Part shown: one piece after another, positions 1 to 8,328 of the stretch
Layout: each line of letters starts with the position of its first letter
Position numbering within the stretch: the first letter of the stretch is position 1
Source: SEAL01 sp032153715
GTDB lineage: Bacteria; Patescibacteriota; Saccharimonadia; Saccharimonadales; Saccharimonadaceae
Direction of reading: 5' to 3'
Length of the DNA stretch: 64,000 nt
Assembly (NCBI GenBank): GCA_032153715.1
Contig: JALDYR010000002.1
Coordinates: 186,001-250,000 of the forward strand
The notes under the pieces: model-generated
The model's input: only the letters and a program-made list of their open reading frames with translations
Databases searched by the model: none
Told to the model about the DNA's origin: nothing
Made by a program: the position numbers and the translations under genes

Positions 1-223
1 AAATAAGTGCTCGCGCTACAACCCAAACACTTCCAAGGATAATCACGAGGCACGTCGGTATAACGGTGAGTAGCCACCACCATGGGCTAGCCGTGGCGGC
101 AACCCACCAGATCAGCGCCATGATGCCGATGTAAACGCCGAGTACGACAAAAAGCACTGGCCACAGTAGCTGCTTAGCATATTCCGAGCTGACTGCTCGG
201 ATGGAAAGAATGGTTGAGTCCAT
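1..223 (-). CDS. Membrane protein, partial (cut by window start)
   Basis: An open frame starts at an ATG at 221-223 and runs off the left edge. The 74 visible residues have a short polar N-terminus and then two hydrophobic, Trp-rich stretches (about residues 20-45 and 52-72), so this is a membrane protein N-terminus. A TATACT box lies at 230-235 with exactly 6 bases before the ATG, the leaderless arrangement seen at many genes here. I do not recognise the family from this fragment. Confidence 0.6.
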   Translation of the reverse strand, partial: MDSTILSIRAVSSEYAKQLLWPVLFVVLGVYIGIMALIWWVAATASPWWWLLTVIPTCLVIILGSVWVVARALI

Positions 224-254
224 ACTTATAGTATACGTCGATAATGACGAGAGT

Positions 255-800
255 CTATTTAGCGGGCGTTCTTACAAAGACGTTTTTATCTTTTATAGCA
301 GGGGTGTCTGAACGTTCGGTTTTTATCTTTGTAAAGCCTTGATTCTCAAAAATTGCCCTACTAGTATTATTACCAATTTCAATTTTTGATGTTAATTCAA
401 TTCCTTGGTGGTCTACTTCTGGCATTATCGCTCGAAGTGCGATGGTGCCAAGTCCTCTACCTGTATTATTTTCGGAGATCCATTCCGAAACCTCCGCCCT
501 GCGTGAGTTGCGTTCATCAGTTACAACATGAATGTCACCAATTAGTTCATCGTTGTGGCGAATAGCAAAGATGTTAATATTTGGATCGTTCAAGGCATTC
601 ATGACTGACTCAGAAGTTCTATACCTCCAGTGGTGATAGAGTCCGCCTGCTGCAAGGTGCTTAGCGCTATCCTGAATTTTTGCAATAAACTCTTCACTAT
701 CTTCACGCTGTAGTCGATCAATCGAGACATCTTCAACTTCGGTCGAGAAGTGATCTGGAAGCTTTGCATGTTTGTTTATTTTATTTTCTAATGATGTCAT
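255..800 (-). CDS. GNAT family N-acetyltransferase
   Basis: This 181-aa protein looks like a RimJ/RimL-type GNAT acetyltransferase, which moves the acetyl group of acetyl-CoA to an amine. The acetyl-CoA binding signature is seen as GRGLGTIALRAI near residue 115, followed by the typical C-terminal IGNNTSRAIFENQGF block, in which a neighbouring Asn and the late aromatic residues are family hallmarks. The first 30 residues are polar and may be an extension. The ATG at 798-800 fits. The substrate (protein N-terminus, antibiotic or small amine) cannot be told from sequence. It is transcribed divergently from the HIT gene. Confidence 0.85.
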   Translation of the reverse strand: MTSLENKINKHAKLPDHFSTEVEDVSIDRLQREDSEEFIAKIQDSAKHLAAGGLYHHWRYRTSESVMNALNDPNINIFAIRHNDELIGDIHVVTDERNSRRAEVSEWISENNTGRGLGTIALRAIMPEVDHQGIELTSKIEIGNNTSRAIFENQGFTKIKTERSDTPAIKDKNVFVRTPAK

Positions 801-887
801 TGTGGTTATAATCTACCATAAGTACAATAAAAAGTCAATGTGTATAGTATATTAATCTACTTACGTCAAACACGGTATAATAGAACT

Positions 888-1280
888 ATGCAAGACTCAA
901 TCTTTACGAAAATCATCAACGGCGAGATCTCATCACACAAGATTTATGAGGACGATCACGTTTACGCATTTTTAGATATTCATCCGGTCCAACCTGGTCA
1001 TACGCTCGTGGTGCCAAAACAGCAGATTGAATTTTTATGGGATGCAGACGAAGCAACATATGTGGCGTTGACGCTCGCAGCAAAGAAGATTGCACTGCAT
1101 TTACGGGAAACGCTCGGCGTACCCTTTGTCGGTGAGCAAGTGATTGGCGTTGACGTGCCGCACGCGCACATTCATTTGATTCCATTTACAGAGGTAAGTG
1201 AGTATCGAGCGCATCCTGATATGGACGCCGAACCCGATCATGCTCAGTTGGCGCAACTGGCTCAAAAGTTGGCCTTCTAA
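888..1280 (+). CDS. HIT family nucleotide hydrolase/transferase
   Basis: A 130-aa histidine-triad protein of the Hint type. It has the N-terminal IFxKIINGEI motif and the catalytic triad HAHIHL at residues 92-97. The family hydrolyses nucleoside phosphoramidates, AMP-lysine or dinucleoside polyphosphates, and the exact substrate is unknown. A longer reading from 840 is possible, but TATAAT at 876-881 leaves 6 bases before ATG 888, so the leaderless start at 888 is preferred; it also matches the usual family N-terminus. The stop overlaps the rlmH start (TAATG), so the two genes form an operon. Confidence 0.93.
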   Translation: MQDSIFTKIINGEISSHKIYEDDHVYAFLDIHPVQPGHTLVVPKQQIEFLWDADEATYVALTLAAKKIALHLRETLGVPFVGEQVIGVDVPHAHIHLIPFTEVSEYRAHPDMDAEPDHAQLAQLAQKLAF

Positions 1281-1738
1281 TGGTGCTACGTATCATTGCC
1301 GTTGGCAAAAAGCACGAGTCATGGGTGACGGAAGGTATTGAACGCTATCAGAAGCGCCTGAAGCGGCCGTTTGATGTTGAGTGGGGACTTTTACCACATT
1401 CTGCCCGCGAAGGTGACAGCGCTCGTCAGGAAGAGTCAGAGCGGATACTTTCCCGCATCAAGGATGATGATTTTGTCATTCTGTTGGACGAGCGGGGCAA
1501 GCTACTTACCTCCCCTGCTCTATCGGCGCTCTTACTAACGCCACTCGAGCAATCGAAATCGGTCGTCTTGATTATTGGCGGTGCGTACGGCGTTGATCAA
1601 ACAATTCATCAGCGAGCTCAGACTGTATGGTCGCTGTCACCGCTTGTCTTTCCGCATCAGCTGGTCCGCCTCATTTTGGCTGAACAGTTGTACCGCGCGC
1701 AGGCGATTGCTCAGAATAGTCCGTATCATCATGAATAA
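1280..1738 (+). CDS. rlmH: 23S rRNA (pseudouridine-1915-N3) methyltransferase RlmH
   Basis: A 152-aa SPOUT methyltransferase, close to the usual length of about 155-160. It methylates pseudouridine 1915 in helix 69 of 23S rRNA on the assembled ribosome, using SAM. Visible hallmarks are the start MVLRIIAVGK, the LLDERGK block, the SAM-binding knot IIGGAYGVD and the C-terminal PHQLVRLILAEQLYRA followed by a Tyr/His-rich tail. Its ATG overlaps the stop of the HIT gene, indicating translational coupling. The extreme C-terminus (SPYHHE) matches the conserved YHHE ending of the family. Confidence 0.95.
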   Translation: MVLRIIAVGKKHESWVTEGIERYQKRLKRPFDVEWGLLPHSAREGDSARQEESERILSRIKDDDFVILLDERGKLLTSPALSALLLTPLEQSKSVVLIIGGAYGVDQTIHQRAQTVWSLSPLVFPHQLVRLILAEQLYRAQAIAQNSPYHHE

Positions 1739-1756
1739 CTATTCATAAACATACAA

Positions 1757-1785
1757 TTGACAATTAATACAACTTATGCTAATAT
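1757..1785 (+). promoter_or_regulatory. Promoter for the 1813 gene
   Basis: TTGACA (1757-1762), 17-base spacer ending in TGC, TAATAT (1780-1785). This is a near-consensus sigma-70 promoter with an extended -10. It predicts a leader of about 20 bases before ATG 1813. Confidence 0.75.
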
Positions 1786-1812
1786 GGTTACTGTAAACCC
1801 AAAAAAACAAAC

Positions 1813-2154
1813 ATGCAGTACATCCAAAAAGCATCCCATTTCACAATTGCCCTTGTTAGCCTTATGACGGCTGCAGGCGTTTTCATGCACGATACCAAGC
1901 TCGACCAAGCGACGGTGACGGCGCTAGCACTTCCTGTAGCGGTGCTCGGACTTGAGAGTATCGAGAAGCCTTTGAAAATGACCAATGACCCCCATACGCA
2001 TAGTGAGCGCGGCTCACTTGCCCAAGCGATTCGTGGTATTAATGGCGGCACTCCCCGTGTACAGCCACGTGATGATGACAAAAAATACCACCTCCAAAAG
2101 AAGGTGGCAAAAGGCGTCCATGCCTTTGATGGCTACTACATGCCGCTTAGCTAA
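1813..2154 (+). CDS. Small hypothetical protein with N-terminal hydrophobic segments
   Basis: A 113-aa ORF preceded by a strong promoter. Residues 8-25 and 38-50 are hydrophobic and may be one or two membrane helices. The C-terminal half is basic and polar, with PRDDDKK followed by HLQKKVAKGV. No family is recognised. There is no obvious Shine-Dalgarno site before the ATG. The gene ends tail-to-tail with valS and the two coding regions overlap by 8 bases (2147-2154), with no terminator visible between them. Confidence 0.6.
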   Translation: MQYIQKASHFTIALVSLMTAAGVFMHDTKLDQATVTALALPVAVLGLESIEKPLKMTNDPHTHSERGSLAQAIRGINGGTPRVQPRDDDKKYHLQKKVAKGVHAFDGYYMPLS

Positions 2155-4699
2155 GGACGGTTAGTTCTCGCTCGAGGCGCTCAACTAACGCTTTCTTTTC
2201 TTCCAGCTGCTGACGAGTATCTTCTACGAGGCGCGCTGGCGCTTTGTCGACGTAGCTCGGATTGCTGAGGCGACCTTCAAACATCGCAATCGCTTGACGC
2301 GCGTCAGATAAACGCACTTCGAGGTTTGTTTGATGCTGATAAAGAGTTTCTTCATCGACATCAAGCCAGGCTTCACGGTTGCTGGCAGCGAGGCGCAAGC
2401 CGCGTGGCTGATCGGTCGGCGCAACGGCTTCAAGACGCGCAAGGTGCTGAATGAGAGTGTTATTGTCCTCGACTAGTGTATCTGCATGATAAAGCAGAGT
2501 GTATTTCTTGTTACCCGGCAGTTCAGCGGTCACAAAGCGAGCTTCAGTGACGAGTTTTTGTAGCTGCTCAAATTCGGTAGCGGCAATATCGTTATATTCC
2601 AGTGCGGTTGGCCAGGCAGCGCCAATTAGCAAGTCTTCTTGCCACCAGTTGAGCGTTTGCCAGATAGTTTCAGTCACGAACGGCGCAAACGGATGTGCCA
2701 GTCGGAGGCTGGTATCGAGCACCCAGGCGAGCATGTCGGGGTTATCTTGCTTTTTGCTAGCTTCGATATACCAATCGGCGACGTCATCCCAGATGGCATG
2801 GTACATCGTTTCGCTAGCTTCGGCGAAGCGGTAGTCTTCGAGTTGGCTCGCGATAGCTTCGGCGGCTGTGTTGAGCTGACGAACGATCCAGTGATCAGCT
2901 AGTGATGCTGGTTCAGGTGCGCCCGGCTTGAAATCGTCCTCTAGTTTATTTTCGATAAAACGGGCGATATTCCAAAGTTTGTTACAGAAATTACGGCCAG
3001 TGACAACTTTTGTCATACTGAAGGCCTGGTTTTGGCCGGCGCTACGGGCGGCGACAATGCCAAGGCGTAGGGCGTCAGAGCCATGCTCATTGATAGCTTC
3101 CATTGGATTGATGACATTGCCTTTTGACTTGCTCATCTTTTGTCCTTTTTCGTCAAGGACGAGGCCGTGAAGGTAAACGTCTTTGAACGGCACTTCTCCG
3201 GTGGCGTACAGACCAAGCATAATCATACGGGCAACCCATGGGTAAAGGATGTCAAAGCCAGTCTCAAGGACGCTAGTCGGGTAGTATTTTGCAAGCGGAC
3301 CCTGGCTCAGGTAGTCGGTTGTAATGAACGGCCATTGGCCACTACTAAACCAGGTGTCAAAGGTATCTTCCTCACGTTTATATGTTGTACCATTAACAAC
3401 GATAGTTTCTTGATCGACGCGAGTATCAAAGATCCAGTCATTCGGATCGTTGACATTTTCAAAGGCTGGAATTGGAATGCCCCATGGGATTTGTCGGCTG
3501 AGATTCCAGTCTTTTAAGTTGTCGTAGTACTGAATTAACGCTTGTTTTTTGCTCGCCGGCGTAAAGGAGATTGCCCCAGACTCAATGGCCTCTTTTGCTT
3601 TTTCGGCTAGAGGACGAACTTTCAAGAACCACTGATCTTTAATCATCGGCTGAATTGGGAGGCCGCTCTTGTAGTCGTAGCCAACGGTGTGGACGATTGC
3701 CTCTTCGCCACGTAATAGTTGCTCGTGTTTAAGGGCGGTGAGCACTTCTTTGCGGGCTTTTTCAACTTCAAGGCGCATGAATTGCGGTGGCACGTTTATC
3801 ATTCTGCCGTCAAAGTCGATCACTTGAATGCGCGGCAAGTCATGACGCTGCCCTACTTCAAAGTCATTTGGATCATGAGCTGGCGTAATCTTGACCGCAC
3901 CAGTACCGTATTGTGGGTCGACGTATTCATCGGCAATCACTGGAATCTCGCGGTCAGTGAGGGGGACGAGGACGCGGGTGCCAATCAAGTCTTTGTAGCG
4001 TGCATCATCTGGATGGACAGCAATGGCGGTATCACCCAGCATGGTTTCTGGACGGGTTGTTGCCACGACGATTTCTTTAATCTTGTCGATGCTTGGGTAA
4101 GCAATTTTCCAGAGTGTCCCCTTCTCTGTTTTGTGATCGACTTCGATGTCAGCATAGCTTGTTTGGTACTTGGTGCTGTAGTTAACGATGCGTTCGCCGC
4201 GATAAATGAGTCCTTCATCCCAGAGCTTTTTGAATGTGCCGTACACGGTGCTGGTTACCTTGTCGTCAAGCGTAAAGACTAGATCTTTCCAGCTGGCACT
4301 CGTGCCGAGCGCTCGAAGCTGTTTCTCCATGTTGCCACGCTGTTGGTGTACAAAATCCCATACTTGGGCGTACAGCTCACTACGACTAAAATCTGTGCGA
4401 CTTTTACCCTGTTTGACGAGTTCTCGTTCGTAGACAACCCAGGTTTCAAAACCGGCATGATCGGCACCGGGGATATAGATAGCATCCCTACCCCGCATGC
4501 GGCAATAGCGCACGAGGATGTCTTCGAGGTCAGCCATGAGTGCGTGACCAATATGAAGATTACCGTTGGCGTTTGGCGGCGGCATGACAATACTGTACGG
4601 TTCCCCTTCTCCCTTTGGAGCAAAGGCGTCGGCCGTTTCCCACATCTGGTAAATGGTTGATTCTGATTGGCTTGGGTCGTAAGTCTTGGCTAATTTCAC
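2147..4699 (-). CDS. valS: Valyl-tRNA synthetase
   Basis: A class I aminoacyl-tRNA synthetase of about 850 aa that charges tRNA-Val. It shows HIGH in a NANGNLHIGHAL context near residue 50, the CP1 editing-domain motif ATTRPETMLGDTA, and KMSKSKGNV in the second half. An anticodon-binding region and a C-terminal coiled-coil arm rich in Glu/Arg follow, as usual for ValRS. The start is uncertain: GTG at 4697-4699 gives VKLAKTYDP, which matches the family N-terminus, while an in-frame TTG at 4733-4735 would add 12 residues. The leader contains a small upstream ORF and two palindromes, described separately. Confidence 0.96.
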   Translation of the reverse strand: MKLAKTYDPSQSESTIYQMWETADAFAPKGEGEPYSIVMPPPNANGNLHIGHALMADLEDILVRYCRMRGRDAIYIPGADHAGFETWVVYERELVKQGKSRTDFSRSELYAQVWDFVHQQRGNMEKQLRALGTSASWKDLVFTLDDKVTSTVYGTFKKLWDEGLIYRGERIVNYSTKYQTSYADIEVDHKTEKGTLWKIAYPSIDKIKEIVVATTRPETMLGDTAIAVHPDDARYKDLIGTRVLVPLTDREIPVIADEYVDPQYGTGAVKITPAHDPNDFEVGQRHDLPRIQVIDFDGRMINVPPQFMRLEVEKARKEVLTALKHEQLLRGEEAIVHTVGYDYKSGLPIQPMIKDQWFLKVRPLAEKAKEAIESGAISFTPASKKQALIQYYDNLKDWNLSRQIPWGIPIPAFENVNDPNDWIFDTRVDQETIVVNGTTYKREEDTFDTWFSSGQWPFITTDYLSQGPLAKYYPTSVLETGFDILYPWVARMIMLGLYATGEVPFKDVYLHGLVLDEKGQKMSKSKGNVINPMEAINEHGSDALRLGIVAARSAGQNQAFSMTKVVTGRNFCNKLWNIARFIENKLEDDFKPGAPEPASLADHWIVRQLNTAAEAIASQLEDYRFAEASETMYHAIWDDVADWYIEASKKQDNPDMLAWVLDTSLRLAHPFAPFVTETIWQTLNWWQEDLLIGAAWPTALEYNDIAATEFEQLQKLVTEARFVTAELPGNKKYTLLYHADTLVEDNNTLIQHLARLEAVAPTDQPRGLRLAASNREAWLDVDEETLYQHQTNLEVRLSDARQAIAMFEGRLSNPSYVDKAPARLVEDTRQQLEEKKALVERLERELTVLS

Positions 4700-4735
4700 T
4701 CGAATAATCTCATGTTTACTGTTGGCGTCACGCAA

Positions 4736-4844
4736 TTTTCATGTGAAAAGGCACAAACGGAAAAATGGCAAGATTTCACGTGAAAAGTTACCTCTATAAG
4801 TCCCGCAAGTTGTTTTCCACATGTTTATTTCACCCATAATTATA
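4736..4844 (-). promoter_or_regulatory. valS leader: -10 box, upstream ORF and two palindromes
   Basis: On the minus strand TATAAT lies at 4839-4844, predicting a leader of 100 bases or more. Within it an ORF of 27 codons (ATG at 4820-4822, TGA at 4739-4741) ends 3 bases before the TTG at 4735. Two related palindromes lie inside: TTTCACGTGAAA (4774-4785, perfect) and TTTTCATGTGAAAA (4736-4749, six-base arms). Their centres are 37 bases apart. They could be operator sites or RNA hairpins. No T-box consensus was seen. Confidence 0.5.
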
Positions 4845-4888
4845 CCACGTCCAGAGAACGTGGTAAAACGATAGAATAACAGGGGTGA

Positions 4889-5938
4889 CTAGTAGAAGAA
4901 ATGGTTGTGATGCTGACGGGTGTGGAGGCGGTTAGCGAGTCGTTCGCCAATGCGCTGCCAGGCAAAGTAGGTGAGGGGTGAAAGCGGCAGGTCGTAGACA
5001 CCGACGTAATCAGTGACCTGTTTGTTGAAGCTCGTTTTAAAGCGACCGATACCGTAGTAGCTATGATCAGGATTGTTAATTTGATCAGATGGGGGAGTGC
5101 CACACAGGTCGTACGAGGTGATGTGCTTTGTCTTCAGCCACTCGATTATCCGCCACTGCAAGAGGTGGCTGGCGCCATAAGCGGGTCGTTCACGGACGCT
5201 GGCGCCATCTTTGTAGGTGGCTTTTTGACCCAATAGAATCGTAAAGGCGGCTGCGACTAGTTCGCCGTCAAGGTAGGCAAAGAAGAGCTTGCCGTTGCCA
5301 GTTGTGTTGTAGCGTCGCCAAAACGAGGCGTAGTAGTCATAGCTGCGAACCGAGGCTTCAAACTTACCAGTACTCGTTGCCTGCAAAAGCTTGTACATGG
5401 TGCGACAGTTTTCATCAGTTGTTGGGACGGCCTCGACAGTGACGCCATCGCGTTCAGCACGACGGAGGGCGTGCCGACCTTTTTGATTAAAGTTTGCGAG
5501 GATTGTATCGAGGTCAGGCGTGGTGTCGATGATCACCGTCGAGCTATTTGGCTGAATCTGACGAGCAGGGGAGAGAGAAAGCTGTGATAAGGCGGCTACT
5601 GCTTCGGGGCTCTTTTGAATCTCTGGCTCGAGCTTCAGTAAAAAGACACCATGGCGGCGGGCAAACTGGCGTAGTGACGGCAAGAGCTCGCCGAGCTGTT
5701 CGACGGTGGCAATGCCCGGTCCTTTTGGCAGGTACCACAGCTTACCAAAGAAGGGGACGTGCTTTTCGAGAATAGTAATCGCTAAATGCTCAGTCCGAAG
5801 AAATTGCGGCGTCCAACCGGCTGTAGCCTTGTGTTCGGCAAATTCCTTCCCTTGAAAAACATTCCCATGATCAGGGTTTAGTATTACAAGGTCATTCCAA
5901 CGAGCGACCTCATCCTCGTGCGCAAAACGTATCTCCAT
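4889..5938 (-). CDS. FemAB-family peptidoglycan bridge aminoacyltransferase (first copy)
   Basis: A 349-aa FemA/FemX-like protein. The family uses aminoacyl-tRNA to add residues to the peptidoglycan stem peptide or lipid II, building the interpeptide bridge at the inner membrane face. Two GNAT-like halves are recognisable, with family features FNQKGRHALRRAERDGV in the middle, YKDGASVRERPAYGASHLLQWRIIEW, YDLCGTPP and FKTSFNKQVTDYVGVYDLP near the end. The C-terminus is His-rich. TACTAT at 5947-5952 leaves 8 bases before the ATG, so the mRNA may be leaderless. A second family member follows directly upstream on the same strand. Confidence 0.88.
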   Translation of the reverse strand: MEIRFAHEDEVARWNDLVILNPDHGNVFQGKEFAEHKATAGWTPQFLRTEHLAITILEKHVPFFGKLWYLPKGPGIATVEQLGELLPSLRQFARRHGVFLLKLEPEIQKSPEAVAALSQLSLSPARQIQPNSSTVIIDTTPDLDTILANFNQKGRHALRRAERDGVTVEAVPTTDENCRTMYKLLQATSTGKFEASVRSYDYYASFWRRYNTTGNGKLFFAYLDGELVAAAFTILLGQKATYKDGASVRERPAYGASHLLQWRIIEWLKTKHITSYDLCGTPPSDQINNPDHSYYGIGRFKTSFNKQVTDYVGVYDLPLSPLTYFAWQRIGERLANRLHTRQHHNHFFY

Positions 5939-5976
5939 TACGCTCTATAGTACCGAATAAGGACGGGAAGCGCCAG

Positions 5977-6897
5977 TTAGCGTTTGACGAGGCGGTAGAG
6001 GACGAGGCCGAGGCGGTACAGGCGATAGCGGGTTGGCTGAAGAGGAAGTTCCCAGCAGCCAACGTAGCCGACATGATGACCGCCAAATGACTGCTTGAAT
6101 TTCGTAAAGCCTGCCCATGGGTGGCGGGGATCTTCACTGGTGGTGATGCCGTACAGATCGACAGCCTTCAGGCCTTTTTGCTTTGCGTCGATAATCAACG
6201 AACTCACCAAGAGGGCGCCAGCCGCGAGTTTGCGGTGGTCGTAATCAGCGGCAGCATGCGCGTAGTAGCGTGTCGTTTCGCTGTCGTAAACGAGGGTAGC
6301 GGCAATGGCTTGGTTTTTAAAGGTGGCGTAGTACAGGGTCGCGTTGCCAGTTGGCATCAGGCTTGCTGCTTGCTGCGTAAAATAGGCATCGCTATGGATG
6401 GTAATTTTGTTGTGCTCGGCCATGCCATTAAGAAGCGTGATGAGAATAGCGATGTCGGCCGGGTTTTGGCTGGTGTGAAGCTTGATGTCTTTTTTCTGAT
6501 AATTGCGGTAGCCATTTCGATTTGGTTGGCTCATGTTCGCCAGGAGCTCATCTTCGCTTGGCGCGAGGTCGATCTGCCAAGTATGTTCTGGCTGTGATGA
6601 TTTTACCTTTCGGAAGCCCTGTTCGCGGAGCTGCGCCGGGGTGATGTGGCCAGTTGGTTCAATGCGAATGTACGCGGCGTTCTGTTCGCTAGCGGCGCGC
6701 TTGAGTGATTCGACGGCCGGCAGAAAAGCGCCGCTATAGTCAATCTCAGGACCGTACGGGCAATACAGGCGAGTGAGCGCTTGGCCTGGTTCAACGACCG
6801 CTAAATAGCGCCATTCATCACCTTGATCGCGAATAGTCGTACGGTTAATATCTTGTTGAAAGCGCTCCCAGGCGCCAGTTTGTAAAAAGTGAGTCAT
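5977..6897 (-). CDS. FemAB-family peptidoglycan bridge aminoacyltransferase (second copy)
   Basis: A 306-aa FemAB-like protein related in layout to its neighbour but clearly diverged. It has the N-terminal FLQTGAWERFQQ motif (the usual FxQSxxWxxFQ block), NRNGYRNYQKKDI in the middle and YGITTSEDPRHPWAGFTKFKQSFGG near the end. It probably adds a different residue of the peptide bridge. A TATACT box lies at 6909-6914, 11 bases before the ATG. The gap to the other FemAB gene is about 38 bases, and both probably act on precursors imported from, or made with, the host. Confidence 0.88.
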   Translation of the reverse strand: MTHFLQTGAWERFQQDINRTTIRDQGDEWRYLAVVEPGQALTRLYCPYGPEIDYSGAFLPAVESLKRAASEQNAAYIRIEPTGHITPAQLREQGFRKVKSSQPEHTWQIDLAPSEDELLANMSQPNRNGYRNYQKKDIKLHTSQNPADIAILITLLNGMAEHNKITIHSDAYFTQQAASLMPTGNATLYYATFKNQAIAATLVYDSETTRYYAHAAADYDHRKLAAGALLVSSLIIDAKQKGLKAVDLYGITTSEDPRHPWAGFTKFKQSFGGHHVGYVGCWELPLQPTRYRLYRLGLVLYRLVKR

Positions 6898-6940
6898 AAG
6901 TACTTTCTAGTATACATAAAAAATTGATGTATATAAAACA

Positions 6941-8023
6941 TCAATTAGCCCAAGCGGTCTTGGTCATCGACAGGCTCGGAATAACTTCAAGGCTGAATGG
7001 GTCCGCTGCGGGCATTTTTTGCGCGTAGTAATAGCCAAGCGTACCAATCATGGCAGCGTTATCAGTACACAGCTGCATTGGGGCGTATTCAATCGCAAGC
7101 GGCAAGCGTTCAGACAGTTGGCGGCGTAATTCTTGATTAGCGGCCACACCGCCAGCAATGACGACGGATTTTGGTGAATAGTCGCGAAAGGCGCGCTCAG
7201 CCTTGTCGACGAGGGTCTCGACGGCGATTCGTTGGAAGCTGGCTGCAAAATCGACGCGCTGAACGTCATTTACGCGGGCTGGAAGCTCGTGCGAAGGAAA
7301 AGTAAAGTCAACGCCCACTTCTTTTTGAACAGCTCGCAGAACGGCTGTTTTCAGGCCAGAAAAGCTAAAATTGTACGGATCAGCCAACTTTGCCTTTGGC
7401 AGAGTGTATTTATGAGCGTCACCGTCAAGGGCGGCTTTGGCAATTGACGGGCCGCCGGGGTAGGGCAGGCCGATAATCTTGGCTACCTTATCAAAGGCTT
7501 CACCAACCGCGTCATCTTGCGTTTGGCCCAGTAGTTCGTAATCACCGTGATCACGGAAAAGGACAAGCTGTGAATGGCCCCCGCTCACAATCAGCGCCAA
7601 CATCGGAAATTCCGGCTGCTTTGACGGCAGGGTGAGTGCAAGCGATTCGGCTTGCTCGGTGATAAAGTTCGCATAGACGTGCGCCTCGACGTGGTGAATC
7701 GGGTAAAGTGGCTTGCTGTGCAGTGTGGCAAGGGTTCGCGCAGCAAGGGTGCCAACGAGCAGGCTGCCAATTAGCCCCGGTGCATAAGTGACGGCGATCG
7801 CGTCAATGTCGTCCCAAGTGGCATTGGCATCGGCAAGCGCTTGATTGATAACAGGGTTAATAACTTCAATATGACTGCGCGCCGCCACTTCTGGCACAAC
7901 ACCGCCATAGGCCGCATGGATATCGATTTGCGAATTGACAACATTACTGAGCAGGCGGCGGCCGTCTTCAACAACGGCGGCCGCAGTTTCGTCGCAACTG
8001 CTCTCAATACCAAGTATTTTCAT
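6941..8023 (-). CDS. tsaD: tRNA N6-adenosine threonylcarbamoyltransferase TsaD
   Basis: A 360-aa ASKHA-fold protein that transfers the threonylcarbamoyl group to A37 of ANN-decoding tRNAs, together with TsaB and TsaE (not in the window). Hallmarks are the start MKILGIESSCDETAAAVV, the metal-binding HVEAH motif near residue 115, ALIVSGGHSQLV, YPGGP, and VAGGVAAN near residue 290. Length and motif order are normal. It is divergent from the RNA gene and Mur-ligase gene to its right. Confidence 0.97.
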   Translation of the reverse strand: MKILGIESSCDETAAAVVEDGRRLLSNVVNSQIDIHAAYGGVVPEVAARSHIEVINPVINQALADANATWDDIDAIAVTYAPGLIGSLLVGTLAARTLATLHSKPLYPIHHVEAHVYANFITEQAESLALTLPSKQPEFPMLALIVSGGHSQLVLFRDHGDYELLGQTQDDAVGEAFDKVAKIIGLPYPGGPSIAKAALDGDAHKYTLPKAKLADPYNFSFSGLKTAVLRAVQKEVGVDFTFPSHELPARVNDVQRVDFAASFQRIAVETLVDKAERAFRDYSPKSVVIAGGVAANQELRRQLSERLPLAIEYAPMQLCTDNAAMIGTLGYYYAQKMPAADPFSLEVIPSLSMTKTAWAN

Positions 8024-8058
8024 CTGTTACTACTCTAACATATTTTTTTATCATAATA

Positions 8059-8087
8059 TTGACTATAAATCATACAAATACTACAAT
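8059..8087 (+). promoter_or_regulatory. Promoter of the 8.1-kb RNA gene
   Basis: TTGACT (8059-8064), 17 bases, TACAAT (8082-8087). The predicted start is near 8094. The next protein start on this strand is at 8329, beyond a hairpin, so this promoter appears to serve a separate RNA. Confidence 0.65.
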
Positions 8088-8093
8088 ATTTTT

Positions 8094-8236
8094 ATCTGAA
8101 GGGCCTACTGTGGCTTTTTGGTGTCGCAAGGGTGAACTAAATTTCGTGACGCGTGCGTCAGATCTCCGGGGGTGCCCGATAGATCGCCGTGCAAATGGTC
8201 AAGCGGCCGCCGAGCAGTTTAGCGCCACGCTCGCCT
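8094..8236 (+). ncRNA. Candidate structured non-coding RNA, family unknown
   Basis: About 140-180 bases between a good promoter and a 12-13 bp hairpin, with no convincing ORF. Local pairing potential is high. CGGG/CCCG sits inside a GATCT/AGATC stem (about 8161-8184), TGACG-CGTG-CGTCA forms a hairpin at about 8147-8160, and GTGGC (8110-8114) can pair with GCCAC (8224-8228) to close the structure. It lacks the 4.5S GGAA tetraloop, the tmRNA T-arm and RNase P signatures. It may be 6S-like or lineage-specific. Confidence 0.45.
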
Positions 8237-8274
8237 AATATCCTCTATCTGATGCATTGATAGGGGATATTTTA
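8237..8274 (+). terminator. Hairpin ending the 8.1-kb RNA
   Basis: ATATCCTCTATC (8238-8249) pairs with GATAGGGGATAT (8259-8270), with one G-T pair and a 9-base loop, followed by TTT. The T-tract is short, so it may be a weak terminator or the 3' hairpin of the RNA. Confidence 0.5.
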
Positions 8275-8328
8275 GTTGGCGGTAGTGTAGCTCGTAAAAT
8301 CTCTGGAAAGATACGACATAATCAAGCC

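Noticed and set aside
3719..4282. A 187-aa open frame antisense to valS.
   Set aside because: It is fully inside a conserved gene and has no promoter or ribosome site.
8180..8230. Possible 4.5S (SRP) RNA, because GGTCA and AGCAG blocks are present in order.
   Set aside because: The GGAA-type tetraloop and its flanking conserved bases are missing, and pairing around the blocks is weak.
8191..8238. A tmRNA-like tag frame (GCA AAT ... GCC TAA, reading ANGQAAAEQFSATLA) inside the candidate RNA.
   Set aside because: No tRNA-like acceptor or T-arm lies within reach, the sequence after it is a hairpin and the next gene, and the tag does not end in the usual ALAA-type residues. Chance ORF in GC-rich RNA is more likely.
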